A DNA stretch of 64,000 bases from assembly GCA_964498095.1 (NCBI GenBank), contig CAZCFY010000016.1, forward strand, positions 16,352 to 80,351, written 5' to 3'. Of this stretch, positions 43,776 to 52,548 are shown in pieces (the first letter of the stretch is position 1; every line of letters begins with the position of its first letter). The notes beneath the pieces are model-generated. The model was not told where the DNA came from. It was given only the letters and a program-made list of their open reading frames with translations, and searched no databases. This DNA comes from SG-bin7 sp964498095 (GTDB taxonomy: Bacteria; Bdellovibrionota; Bdellovibrionia; Bdellovibrionales; SG-bin7). A program made the position numbers and the translations under genes.

Positions 43776-44258
43776 ATGAAAACGCTCATATTCACTTTAA
43801 TAACCGCTTTAGTAACACCTGGTTTTACAAAGGATTTGTACTGCGTCTCAGAAGGGGACAGTGGCTCTAAGGTAAGAGTGAAGATCAGCCGTTTACCAAA
43901 GGACCTAAACGCGCTTCGTGATTCGCTTCCTCAGCTAAAAAACGACCGTAATCCCGCCAGCGTGCGCGGCATGGATCAAATTATGGAAAGCTTTTTCGCC
44001 AATGATACGGACTATACCTTTAGCGTGCGACTTAATTCGTCCAAATATGACGATGTTATTGTAAAGGGTTTATTAGGCGGCCGCTGGGACAATGATAGTT
44101 CCATTGCCTTTATGACCGATCCAAAGAACCCCGGAAAAGTAATTAAATTTCAATTGGCCATGAACGGTTTAAAAGGAACTTTAGATTACAAAGGGTTGCG
44201 CGGAACGGTTTCCAAACAAAGTTTGAATTGTTATCACGAAGCGGTCGATGGCTTTTAG
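43776..44258 (+). CDS. Small exported protein of unknown function
   Basis: A 160-residue protein with a signal peptide (MKTLIFTLITALVTPGFTK). ATG at 43776 follows GGGGGA; the frame opens 14 codons earlier. The mature part is Lys/Asp-rich with two Cys (LYCVS and LNCYH) and resembles a small beta-rich lipocalin-like layout (inference). The family is not recognised. The MoxR gene begins 159 bases later on the same strand; co-transcription is unclear. Confidence 0.6.
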   Translation: MKTLIFTLITALVTPGFTKDLYCVSEGDSGSKVRVKISRLPKDLNALRDSLPQLKNDRNPASVRGMDQIMESFFANDTDYTFSVRLNSSKYDDVIVKGLLGGRWDNDSSIAFMTDPKNPGKVIKFQLAMNGLKGTLDYKGLRGTVSKQSLNCYHEAVDGF

Positions 44259-44417
44259 CTCAAAATTTGGCGCTAAAGTGACGCCAATCGCGGACTTAAG
44301 AGTCAATTAGGGGCATTTCTTGCCTCTAAAAACGCATATATCTCATTTAAAACGGGTCAATAATTGCAGAAATGGCGCCATTCGGTTTGCTTTGACGATT
44401 AGGCGAAAGGAACGTTT

Positions 44418-47006
44418 ATGCGCAGTCTGCCCGTTGTCGTGGTGTATGCTTTCTTAACTCTTTTGCATTTAACCTCCGCTCAAGCGCAAGTTTGCCGGGG
44501 ACTTTTTCTTGATAAAAAGTCGACCGACGCATTAGCCGCAGCTGCTCCTTTTTTGGAGTACTTTAAGGCCGCGCAAAAACAGATATTTGAACGCGATTAC
44601 GTTATCGAACCCTTTCAGTTGGCTTGGATCGCGAAAGAACACATTCTTCTCATCGGTCCTCCCGGAAATGCGAAAACCACACTCGCAAAACTTCTTATGC
44701 AAAACGTAATGGAAGTTACGGAAGAAGGCGGCAATAAAACAGAGAGTCCGTCTTTTTTCTCGCAACAAATGACGGCCGAAACTTCGTTAAGCGATACGCA
44801 TGGCCCTGTTGACTTTAAAGTATTAAATCAGACCGGCCGAGTTAACCGCCTCTACGAAGAAGGAATTTTAGGCGCCCGTTTAGCTTTTATCGACGAACAA
44901 TTTGATATGCGACCCAATGGTTATCGTAATATTCTTGACGTATTAGCTGAGCGCGCCCACTCGCAAGGGACCCGCACCCATGCGGGAAAAACCTGGTCGG
45001 TCGTTGGCGCTTCCAACACCTACTTACCCGAAGTTTATCAAAAATTTGATGGCAGTGATCAGCCCCGTGCGCTTATCGACCGCTATTCCTTCGTGATTTA
45101 TATTCCAGCGGAAATGGAAATGGCTTCTAGTAACAGAGCCATCATCCAGGGCGCAAAGCGTACTAAGTCGCCGCTCCCCAAACTTACATTCGAGCAGATC
45201 GAAAAACTGCAAAATTTAGTTCCTGATGTAGAAATCCCGCAACACGTTGGCGATATGTTAGCGTCGTTGCAATTTCGCCTCCGCCCAGAACTAGAAAGCC
45301 GCGAAGCCGCTTCGGTACGCCAACAGTACGAAAAAGTTCAGGCCGGTGAAAAAGCTGGTCCCCCGTGGCGCGCGACTAAACATATGTCGCCACGAACTTT
45401 GGGTAAAGCCGCGGGAATTTTGCGAGCGATTGTAATTCTTGATTGGGCACAAAAGGGCGGAGCGCGGGAGTTAACTGCTACACTTGATGACTTAGCCCGA
45501 TTAAAGCGCTTTTACGCCCTTGGTGGCCCCAGTGATAAATTTCTAGATTCGCAGCTTGTGCGGGCGACCAAAGAGTCGGAACAAGAACAGTTAAAAAGTA
45601 TTAAGCTAGAGCGAAAAATTTTTGATGATACTTTCGAGGCCATTCGCAGCGAGTTTAACCAAACCATTGCTAACTACACACCGCTTGAAATCATGCAGAA
45701 GGCGCAAAAATATCCAACACTTTCAACTCCGGAACGACGCTTGCTTGTCGATTTATTAAAGGAAATGTATCTGCGCACCTTGCAGGCGACTTTTGATATG
45801 GAACAAGAGAAAATTACGCCGCAAACTATCGCCGAAGCCGCAATCCACGACAGCGTTCGGGGTTGGATCGAACAAGTTTTCGGTAACCGCACCGATCGCG
45901 TTTTGACCGACTGGACAAAAAACAAACCCCTGGCCGAGCGCCGCCGTGGTGAACAAAAAGTTAAACGCCGCTACTGGGGTATTAGTGCTGAATTTTCTAA
46001 GGAGCAAACTAAGACGTTGAAAAAACCGGTGGCATTGCCAACTTTGGTTTCGGGTCCGTTTCTGGAGTCCAGCGTCCCTGTGGACCAAATAATTACTTGG
46101 TATATTTCCAATTCAACCGGCTTTACTTTCCGCAACATTAATTCCCGGACGGGTATTTGGCAGTTTACCAAAGAGGGGTTAAAGCAAATTATCGTCGGTA
46201 GGGAAATCGACGACGACTATCGTTCTATTCCTTATGTCAATGACAACAGCGCTCTATTGGACACAGGCACGAGCAGTAGTTTTTATAATGCCACGACGGA
46301 AACAACCAAGAGGGCAAATACATTTAACCGCCCCTCTAAGCCGCTTATGTTCAGAACGAAAGACCACGTCTTTGCTATTAGCCGCAGAGAAGCCTACGTA
46401 TATGAGCTACGGACCGAAGCTCATCGTAGTATTACAATAGACAGCGATGTGTCTTCTAACACCACGAATACCCTCGACCATGCCGACAAAGAAATAGCTA
46501 AGAATACCGTCATAATGACTAACAAAGAGGAAAGTAAAGCTTGGTTGTTTTTGGCTAACAAGTTTCTTTTAGAGGCCAGTATTTCTCCTTCTAAAGTCTC
46601 TTTAAAAGAAATTGACGATGCAGAACTCCTCAATAATCGCTTCATGGGAATGAGTTTAGAAAGCGATCGGCTATTCTTTCAATCTGGGAATAAGGTCACG
46701 GTGTTAAATGTTTCCACAGGCGGCGGTGGCAAAACTGCTTTTGAGCTCGATGTTATTGGCGCTTCGGAAGTTCATTACGAACCAAGTAAAGATTGGATCC
46801 TAGTGAATTCTTCCGTTGAAGGTATTGTGGCGTTTAATTCTAGTGGCAAAAAACTGGGGATTGTTGTTGAACCTCAGCAAATGGGCGACATCGGCTTAAT
46901 CCAAGGTTTGGTCTTTACCGACAATGGTTCGCTGATGGCACTTGCTCAAGCTCTTGATAAGTCCAAAACGCTGGTAAAAGAATTCGTAGTGGCTCCAAAA
47001 CCATAG
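44418..47006 (+). CDS. MoxR-family AAA+ ATPase with signal peptide and beta-rich C-terminus
   Basis: An 862-residue protein. Residues 1-23 look like a cleavable signal peptide (MRSLPVVVVYAFLTLLHLTSAQA). The next 300 residues are a MoxR AAA+ domain with Walker A GPPGNAKTT (80-88), Walker B AFIDEQ (156-161), sensor ASNTY and the LIDRYSFV Arg-finger region, all intact. The last 330 residues are a beta-rich section (about 530-862), possibly a propeller. MoxR ATPases usually assemble or load cofactors into a partner with a VWA domain, and here a VWA protein follows after 8 bases. An ATPase behind a signal peptide is unexpected: the periplasm holds no ATP. Confidence 0.8.
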   Translation: MRSLPVVVVYAFLTLLHLTSAQAQVCRGLFLDKKSTDALAAAAPFLEYFKAAQKQIFERDYVIEPFQLAWIAKEHILLIGPPGNAKTTLAKLLMQNVMEVTEEGGNKTESPSFFSQQMTAETSLSDTHGPVDFKVLNQTGRVNRLYEEGILGARLAFIDEQFDMRPNGYRNILDVLAERAHSQGTRTHAGKTWSVVGASNTYLPEVYQKFDGSDQPRALIDRYSFVIYIPAEMEMASSNRAIIQGAKRTKSPLPKLTFEQIEKLQNLVPDVEIPQHVGDMLASLQFRLRPELESREAASVRQQYEKVQAGEKAGPPWRATKHMSPRTLGKAAGILRAIVILDWAQKGGARELTATLDDLARLKRFYALGGPSDKFLDSQLVRATKESEQEQLKSIKLERKIFDDTFEAIRSEFNQTIANYTPLEIMQKAQKYPTLSTPERRLLVDLLKEMYLRTLQATFDMEQEKITPQTIAEAAIHDSVRGWIEQVFGNRTDRVLTDWTKNKPLAERRRGEQKVKRRYWGISAEFSKEQTKTLKKPVALPTLVSGPFLESSVPVDQIITWYISNSTGFTFRNINSRTGIWQFTKEGLKQIIVGREIDDDYRSIPYVNDNSALLDTGTSSSFYNATTETTKRANTFNRPSKPLMFRTKDHVFAISRREAYVYELRTEAHRSITIDSDVSSNTTNTLDHADKEIAKNTVIMTNKEESKAWLFLANKFLLEASISPSKVSLKEIDDAELLNNRFMGMSLESDRLFFQSGNKVTVLNVSTGGGGKTAFELDVIGASEVHYEPSKDWILVNSSVEGIVAFNSSGKKLGIVVEPQQMGDIGLIQGLVFTDNGSLMALAQALDKSKTLVKEFVVAPKP

Positions 47007-47014
47007 GGTAATTT

Positions 47015-50000
47015 ATGCTAACACGACTGTTGCCGCCTTTTAGATTATCTCTCTCGGCGCTAATAGGTGTTTGCCTAGTGGTTACACCCTACGCCTATGC
47101 GGTTAATGGCAGCTGTCCCCTTACCTTTGATAAAACCCCCGAGATTATACCCTCTGCAAAAGCGGAACAGGTCGAAAAAAAGCTAAACACTCTTGGACCC
47201 GTTAATCTTGATATTCCCACTCTTGATGAGGGAATAAAAAGATTTTGGGAAGAGTTAAATACGCGCTATCGTGAATTTCGCCGCATAGATAAAATTGAGT
47301 CGGATTTAAAATCAAACCGCATCTCCCCGACGGAAGCCAAAAATCAGACGCAAGAACTTTTAAATCAAGTTGTTGAGTCCGCCGATCGCTTGTTGGAATC
47401 GCCTGGCATGTCAGATTCAGAGCGGCGTGCACTCGAAGGTTACCGGTTACTTTTGCAACGAGGTAAGGACCTTATAAGTAAGTCGACCCTGCAAGCTGCC
47501 GCCAAGGCCGCTAGTGGTGATAATAAAAAGCGCTTAAAAGAACTTCTCGAGCGTCAACGTGCAAAGGAACAGCAGAAACAACAAAACACAAGTGAGCAAC
47601 AAACTAAAAATATGATGGCGCGACTAAAGGACTTCTGGAACCGCGATAAGAAGCGAGAAGATTCTGCACAACAGCCAGCGCCCCCGCGCGATCAACAGGA
47701 TCCGCAGGATCGACAGGATCAGCGCACTCAACAGGATCAGCGCACTCGACAGGATCAGCGAAAACAAGAGGAGAAGGAACAAGGCCAGCGCCAACAGAAT
47801 GAAAAGCAGCAACACCCCCAGCAAAAGTCAGATCGACAAAACGCACAGCAACACCAGCGCGAAAACGCAGAGGACAACCAAGCGCCAAAGAAGCAAAGTG
47901 AAAGGCAAAAGAGCAATCAAGAAAAATTTGAAGAGTTACTGCGAAAAAATCAAAAGCTAAGCAAAGACACTCCTCCTCCCCGCGATAACTCCAAAGAACA
48001 ACAAACCGAGCCGCAAAAACCTATTGACCAACGCGACCGTGAGGCGTTTGAGAAAAAAATTGAAGAAATTCTGAAACAGCAAAAGGAACACCAGAGGAAG
48101 CAGCAGCAGAAAGCTAATAATCCGCAAGAAGGTCAGCAACAAAACAAAGAAGGTCAGCAACAAGAAAACCAGGACCAAGGAGCTAACCAGCAACGAAGCA
48201 GTACGCGAAATGATCAGAAAGATCAGAAGAGTACCGAGGAACAAATCGAAGATCTTTTAAGAGAGGCGCAAAAACAAAAGAGTCAAAACCGACAGCAAGA
48301 TCAACAACAGCAACAGGGACAGCAACAGGGACAGCAGCAAGGACAGCAACAGGGACAGCAGCAAGGACAGCAGCAAGGACAACAACAGGGACAGCCGCAA
48401 GGACAACAACAGGGACAGCAGCAAGGACAACAACAGGGACAGCAGCAAGGACAACAACAGGGACAGCAGCAAGGCCAACCGCAACAAGGTAAAGCCAAGG
48501 GGGATGTAAAAGGCGCCAAAGAACAAAAAAGTGACGTGACCAACGACAAACAGACGGCCCAAGCGGGCAAAGCGGGCGGCGAAAGCAAAATGACTCAGAG
48601 TCTGGGTGATCTTTTCCGCGAGCTTACAGGCAAACCAAAAATTTCCAAGGAAGACGAAAAAGCTAAACCAGAAAGCAAGCTGTCACAAAACAAACCAACC
48701 AGCGAAAAAAAGACCAACGATTCTCTTTGGGATAAATTTTTAAAACGAAATCAAGGTGAACCGGACTTAAACAAAAAGCGTAACCATCCAAAAACGAACT
48801 TAGATGAAACGATTGAAGTAAACATCGCCAAAATGATTCTTGAGCAGATGTGGCTATCAACATTGCGCGAGTATAACAGTAGCAACCAATTACAGGAAGC
48901 GATTGCGAGGTATACTGATCTTTGTAAAGAAATGAGTAACCGCTTTCCTAGGACGAACTTTATTGGCCAGTATGCCACCCGCGCGCAGAATCTTCTGATT
49001 TCCCTTGGTTCACTTAATATTCAGTACAAAGACCTCGATCACCTGGGCGCGCAATTATTTGCGGACGAGGGCAATCACGGCGCCCTTTTAGTTAAACTAA
49101 ATTATTTTGATCAGGTTCTTACAGAGTTAAGAAACATGACAACGCTAACCTCCTCCGAAGCCGCACTCCATGAAGTTATAAAAATGCTTACGGGAAAACT
49201 GCAAGATGGAAAAACAGATCCCAGCGATGAGGAATTAGGGCGAGCGTTCCTCACGCAACTTAGCGGTCCCCTATCTAAGCGGGCGATTAAAACAAAATTC
49301 GCTGGTGGCGGGGAAGAAGGCGTTGACTGGATCAAGCTTGCCAACGCCATTCGCGATGGCAAGCTAAATAACTATCTCTTCATGAACGGCGTAAAATCTT
49401 ATTTGCGGCTTAAACTTAATCGCACTCCTATTCCGCGCAATATCGTCAAAAACGAAGGTGCCAAACGGCCAATGGACAACGAGGACTTTAAGATTGAACC
49501 GGCCGATGACATGCAAAACTGGAAAAACTTTTATCGCAATGGCCCTCCCGAAAAAGATGTCGAGCGGCTACTCTCTGACGACCTATTAGAGATGACTTAC
49601 CGAGATCCTGTAACCAAAGTTGGATACCAAAATAAAAAAGATAAGAAGGTCACAATAATACTTTTTGATATCAGCGATTCGATGACAGATAAGAAAAAAT
49701 ACCTTGTACAAAATGCGCTAAAAGGAAGTTATTTGGATTTAAGTCAGGTCGAAGTGGCGCAAGGAAAAACCGAACACACTGTTTACGCGATTCCGTTTGG
49801 AAGTAGTGTAGGTACAGCCGAACGGCTTGGAACTTTAAAAAAAGCTTTCGATTATTTTCAACGGATTATGGACACCCCCATTACCTCGAATTCGGGCACT
49901 GAGATTACCGGAGCCATCGTAAAGGCGCTCGAAATGATCAAAAAACACGCCGAGGAAGGTGGCGAACTGTCTAAGGCCAATATTCTGTTTTTAACTGATG

Positions 50001-50605
50001 GTGGAGACAGATTTGATATCGAAGAAGTAAAAAAAGAACGGCAGAAAATAACCTCCAAAATTAATTTGACCTTCTTTGCCCTTAATATCGGTGAAGGGAA
50101 TAAGCAGTTTGCCGAAGCGGAAACATCGGGCGAAGGGCGCCGAGTTTTTGGAAAGTATGGCTATCGGCATATTAACTACGACGAGCTAAGCGGCCTGTTA
50201 GACTCAACGGCGGCCTTTAATCTCGTAAAACGAAATGCATTACAAACCATTTCAAAACCCAGTCTAAGTTTACGCTCTAGCGATTTGATATCCATTCGGC
50301 AGGGACTCGCTCGTTTAGAAAACCAAATCACGAATGCAAATGATGGACGGCAGCTGGAACGCCGCCTAAACCAAGCCTTAAAGACATCGGCCACAAATGA
50401 TTTTGACCCTATTTTTGATATGATTGCCAGCACGCGGCCCGGCGGCGGAGCAACGTCTGTTGAAAAAATAAATCTCCGCTACCAACTTCTCGACGGCTTT
50501 TTAAACCTAGTGAGCCGCGAAACAAGAACCGATAAAGACCAAATTATCGACGACATTAGTCAGGAGTCTTACGAGAAGATCTCCCAATGGCTAAATTATC
50601 CTTAA
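47015..50605 (+). CDS. Exported VWA-domain protein with a long Gln/Gly-repeat region
   Basis: A 1196-residue protein with a signal peptide (residues 1-30, ending TPYAYA). A helical domain follows (to about 190), then about 350 residues of Gln/Glu/Lys low-complexity sequence, including a (QQQG)n block at 429-492. A helical domain follows, and a von Willebrand A domain runs from about 875 to 1060. The MIDAS is intact: DISDS (885-889) and T-D-G-G (994-997). The last 120 residues are helical. It follows the MoxR gene after 8 bases. MoxR/VWA pairs normally act in the cytoplasm or at the membrane as metal-insertion or assembly machines; this pair appears exported. Confidence 0.8.
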   Translation: MLTRLLPPFRLSLSALIGVCLVVTPYAYAVNGSCPLTFDKTPEIIPSAKAEQVEKKLNTLGPVNLDIPTLDEGIKRFWEELNTRYREFRRIDKIESDLKSNRISPTEAKNQTQELLNQVVESADRLLESPGMSDSERRALEGYRLLLQRGKDLISKSTLQAAAKAASGDNKKRLKELLERQRAKEQQKQQNTSEQQTKNMMARLKDFWNRDKKREDSAQQPAPPRDQQDPQDRQDQRTQQDQRTRQDQRKQEEKEQGQRQQNEKQQHPQQKSDRQNAQQHQRENAEDNQAPKKQSERQKSNQEKFEELLRKNQKLSKDTPPPRDNSKEQQTEPQKPIDQRDREAFEKKIEEILKQQKEHQRKQQQKANNPQEGQQQNKEGQQQENQDQGANQQRSSTRNDQKDQKSTEEQIEDLLREAQKQKSQNRQQDQQQQQGQQQGQQQGQQQGQQQGQQQGQQQGQPQGQQQGQQQGQQQGQQQGQQQGQQQGQPQQGKAKGDVKGAKEQKSDVTNDKQTAQAGKAGGESKMTQSLGDLFRELTGKPKISKEDEKAKPESKLSQNKPTSEKKTNDSLWDKFLKRNQGEPDLNKKRNHPKTNLDETIEVNIAKMILEQMWLSTLREYNSSNQLQEAIARYTDLCKEMSNRFPRTNFIGQYATRAQNLLISLGSLNIQYKDLDHLGAQLFADEGNHGALLVKLNYFDQVLTELRNMTTLTSSEAALHEVIKMLTGKLQDGKTDPSDEELGRAFLTQLSGPLSKRAIKTKFAGGGEEGVDWIKLANAIRDGKLNNYLFMNGVKSYLRLKLNRTPIPRNIVKNEGAKRPMDNEDFKIEPADDMQNWKNFYRNGPPEKDVERLLSDDLLEMTYRDPVTKVGYQNKKDKKVTIILFDISDSMTDKKKYLVQNALKGSYLDLSQVEVAQGKTEHTVYAIPFGSSVGTAERLGTLKKAFDYFQRIMDTPITSNSGTEITGAIVKALEMIKKHAEEGGELSKANILFLTDGGDRFDIEEVKKERQKITSKINLTFFALNIGEGNKQFAEAETSGEGRRVFGKYGYRHINYDELSGLLDSTAAFNLVKRNALQTISKPSLSLRSSDLISIRQGLARLENQITNANDGRQLERRLNQALKTSATNDFDPIFDMIASTRPGGGATSVEKINLRYQLLDGFLNLVSRETRTDKDQIIDDISQESYEKISQWLNYP
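48302..48489. repeat. 12-bp tandem repeat encoding (QQQG)n
   Basis: About fifteen tandem 12-base units of the type GGACAGCAGCAA or GGACAACAACAG lie within the VWA gene. They encode Gln-Gln-Gln-Gly repeats with two Pro substitutions. The units alternate synonymous codons, so the array is old enough to have drifted but may still vary in length. Confidence 0.92.
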
Positions 50606-50617
50606 TCCTTAAACGCT

Positions 50618-51067
50618 TTAATTACCTGCGCATTGTTTAATAACATCTAGGACTTCACTGCGGTCATCGCAGCCGTAAGTTCCTAGGCGCTTACATACGG
50701 CATCGATACAACTGCCACCCAAATTTCCAATACAAGCGCGCGCCATTGCCTGAACTTCGCTGCGGTCATCGCACCCATAGGGAGAAATGTATTTACAAGC
50801 CGTCGCTATGCAATCGCCGTCAAAATTTCCACGGCACCACTTAAGTGCCTCTTCGACTTCGCTGCGGTCATCGCAGCCATAGGTTCCAAGCAGCTTACAA
50901 ACCGTATCTAAGCAATCTACTCCAGGAGTACGGCATTCGTCATGAGACTTGCGCGCATTATAAAACTCGTCCACGATCTGACTTACTTTTAGTGAGTGAG
51001 CCGTCACTTCCTTAGCATGGACAAGTCCGCCAAAAGTAAAAATTAGAGAAATAAAAATAGATTGCAT
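50618..51067 (-). CDS. Exported protein with three 37-residue Cys repeats
   Basis: A 149-residue protein with a signal peptide (MQSIFISLIFTFGGLVHA). ATG at 51067 follows GGGGGG. The mature part is three tandem repeats, each with the pattern DC(L/I)xx(V/A)CKxxxxYGCDDRSEV followed by a helix and C(R/I/A)GN. With four Cys per repeat it would form a disulfide-linked solenoid. The YGCDDRSEV core is kept almost without change in all three. It is convergent with the VWA gene (12 bases apart). The family is not recognised. Confidence 0.75.
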   Translation of the reverse strand: MQSIFISLIFTFGGLVHAKEVTAHSLKVSQIVDEFYNARKSHDECRTPGVDCLDTVCKLLGTYGCDDRSEVEEALKWCRGNFDGDCIATACKYISPYGCDDRSEVQAMARACIGNLGGSCIDAVCKRLGTYGCDDRSEVLDVIKQCAGN

Positions 51068-51100
51068 TAAAACCCCCCATACCAAAACGATAGAAAGGTT

Positions 51101-52492
51101 TTAAGGCTTCGTCAACTTCCACCATTGATGGATATCATGGTCTAAATCGCTTTTAGCGCTATCCGATAAAAAGTTTAATTTACTTTTCAATTCCGCGATA
51201 AATCGTTCCTGCTCAGGCGGTGATAAATGCGCGGCGGCCGCTAACTCCTGCAGGAACGGCGTGTGTTTACCAATAAGATTGGAAATATACATATTTGCTG
51301 ACACAGGAAGGTCAACAGCGTCAATAAAGCCGCTAAAGGCTCCAAAATTAAAATCAATTACCACGGCCCTTCCGTCACCCTCTAAAATGGCAACATCTAC
51401 GCCGCCGGATAGCAAACGATAACGCGTGGGTAATTTTCTAAAAAAATTGTTAACAAGATCTCTTGCTTTTTCGAACTCCTCTTTGGGTCCCCATTCGCCA
51501 TCAAAGCGGTCAACAATATTGATGACATTCCCGCGCACGACATCTAAACGAATTTCACGCTTAATTGGCAAAAGCTCCTGCGCCATGAGCTCGTCAAACT
51601 GTCCAAATAAAAGAGATTGCACGAGCGTCCAACGTTTATCAAAAGTGGCGGCCTGTTTGTTCTCGTCCAAATCCTGGTAAGAAAGCCGCTTGCGCTTGCC
51701 ATCTTTCCGCAAAATTAACTGCCGGGTTTCGTTAAATTTTGCCATAAACTCTTCCACGAGCCTTTTGACTTCGATTTTATTGGTCTTGATTATGCCCGAC
51801 CCTGAATCTGCGGTTTGAAACTCACGCGCGTGTTTGATCACTGCCCCATTGGCAAATTTCTCTTTATCATGAACATTTTTGTGATGATGAATATAATGGA
51901 TAATCTCCGAAAGGTAATCGGCCAGGAGATCGCGATGCTCCATCTTAAACTCAAAATCTGGGTCATAGACCATTTTGCGTTTCAGTTCCGCCACGTCATC
52001 TAACATACTTTTAGAAAGCTTACCTTTTATGTGCGTCAACGGTAACGACTCGGGCATAATTAACGGATCAAAACTCACCGCCCACTGAGACTCGAAAACT
52101 TTGTCGTCAAATTTATTAATCAAGTCGCCCCAACCTGTTAGCAGGTTCATTTCCCCGACAACGAATTGTTTTGAATAGATCGCATCGCCGATATGAAGAA
52201 CGGCGCCCGGGATTTTTTTGGGTTTTTCGGGAACAGCTCCACCCACAAGAATCACTTTGGCGCCATAAATATATTCTAATTGGGCCTGGGTTATATTGGC
52301 TGGCAAACCTTCGTTACTTAGTACCACTGTAACCCGTCCACCATTCTCGGCGATAAAGGATTTTATCTGACCGAGCTCAACGGCAAAATTTGGCGAAACC
52401 GCCGCAAAAAGGTGATTACAGCGGTTTCTAGACGCCTCCGCCGGCATTACGGAAACAGTTATAAGCAGTTGAAATAATAGGACTTTATACAT
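51101..52492 (-). CDS. Exported ATP-grasp-like protein
   Basis: A 463-residue protein with a signal peptide (MYKVLLFQLLITVSVMPAEA). The C-terminal half reads like an ATP-grasp domain. It has GAVIKHAREFQTADSGSG for the nucleotide Lys and glycine loop, an (I)KREIRLDVVRGNVIN strand pair, and a DVAILEGDGRAVVIDFNFG ending whose D-x-N would bind metal. ATP-grasp enzymes ligate carboxylates to amines or thiols using ATP. With a signal peptide this is unexpected, so either the peptide is a membrane anchor facing the cytoplasm or the domain does another job. The assignment rests on motif reading only. Confidence 0.5.
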   Translation of the reverse strand: MYKVLLFQLLITVSVMPAEASRNRCNHLFAAVSPNFAVELGQIKSFIAENGGRVTVVLSNEGLPANITQAQLEYIYGAKVILVGGAVPEKPKKIPGAVLHIGDAIYSKQFVVGEMNLLTGWGDLINKFDDKVFESQWAVSFDPLIMPESLPLTHIKGKLSKSMLDDVAELKRKMVYDPDFEFKMEHRDLLADYLSEIIHYIHHHKNVHDKEKFANGAVIKHAREFQTADSGSGIIKTNKIEVKRLVEEFMAKFNETRQLILRKDGKRKRLSYQDLDENKQAATFDKRWTLVQSLLFGQFDELMAQELLPIKREIRLDVVRGNVINIVDRFDGEWGPKEEFEKARDLVNNFFRKLPTRYRLLSGGVDVAILEGDGRAVVIDFNFGAFSGFIDAVDLPVSANMYISNLIGKHTPFLQELAAAAHLSPPEQERFIAELKSKLNFLSDSAKSDLDHDIHQWWKLTKP

Positions 52493-52548
52493 ACCCAGCT
52501 CGCTTTTATCGTTTGTTCTCAAGCAAACTGTGCAAGCCGGACGCCAAA

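Noticed and set aside
48302..48489. CRISPR array
   Set aside because: The 12-base units are tandem and lie inside a coding frame; there are no unique spacers.
48257..48588. Minus-strand open frames of poly-Leu/Ser and poly-Cys/Pro type in the VWA gene
   Set aside because: They are shadows of the 12-base repeat, which keeps all frames open; no ribosome site or family-like sequence.
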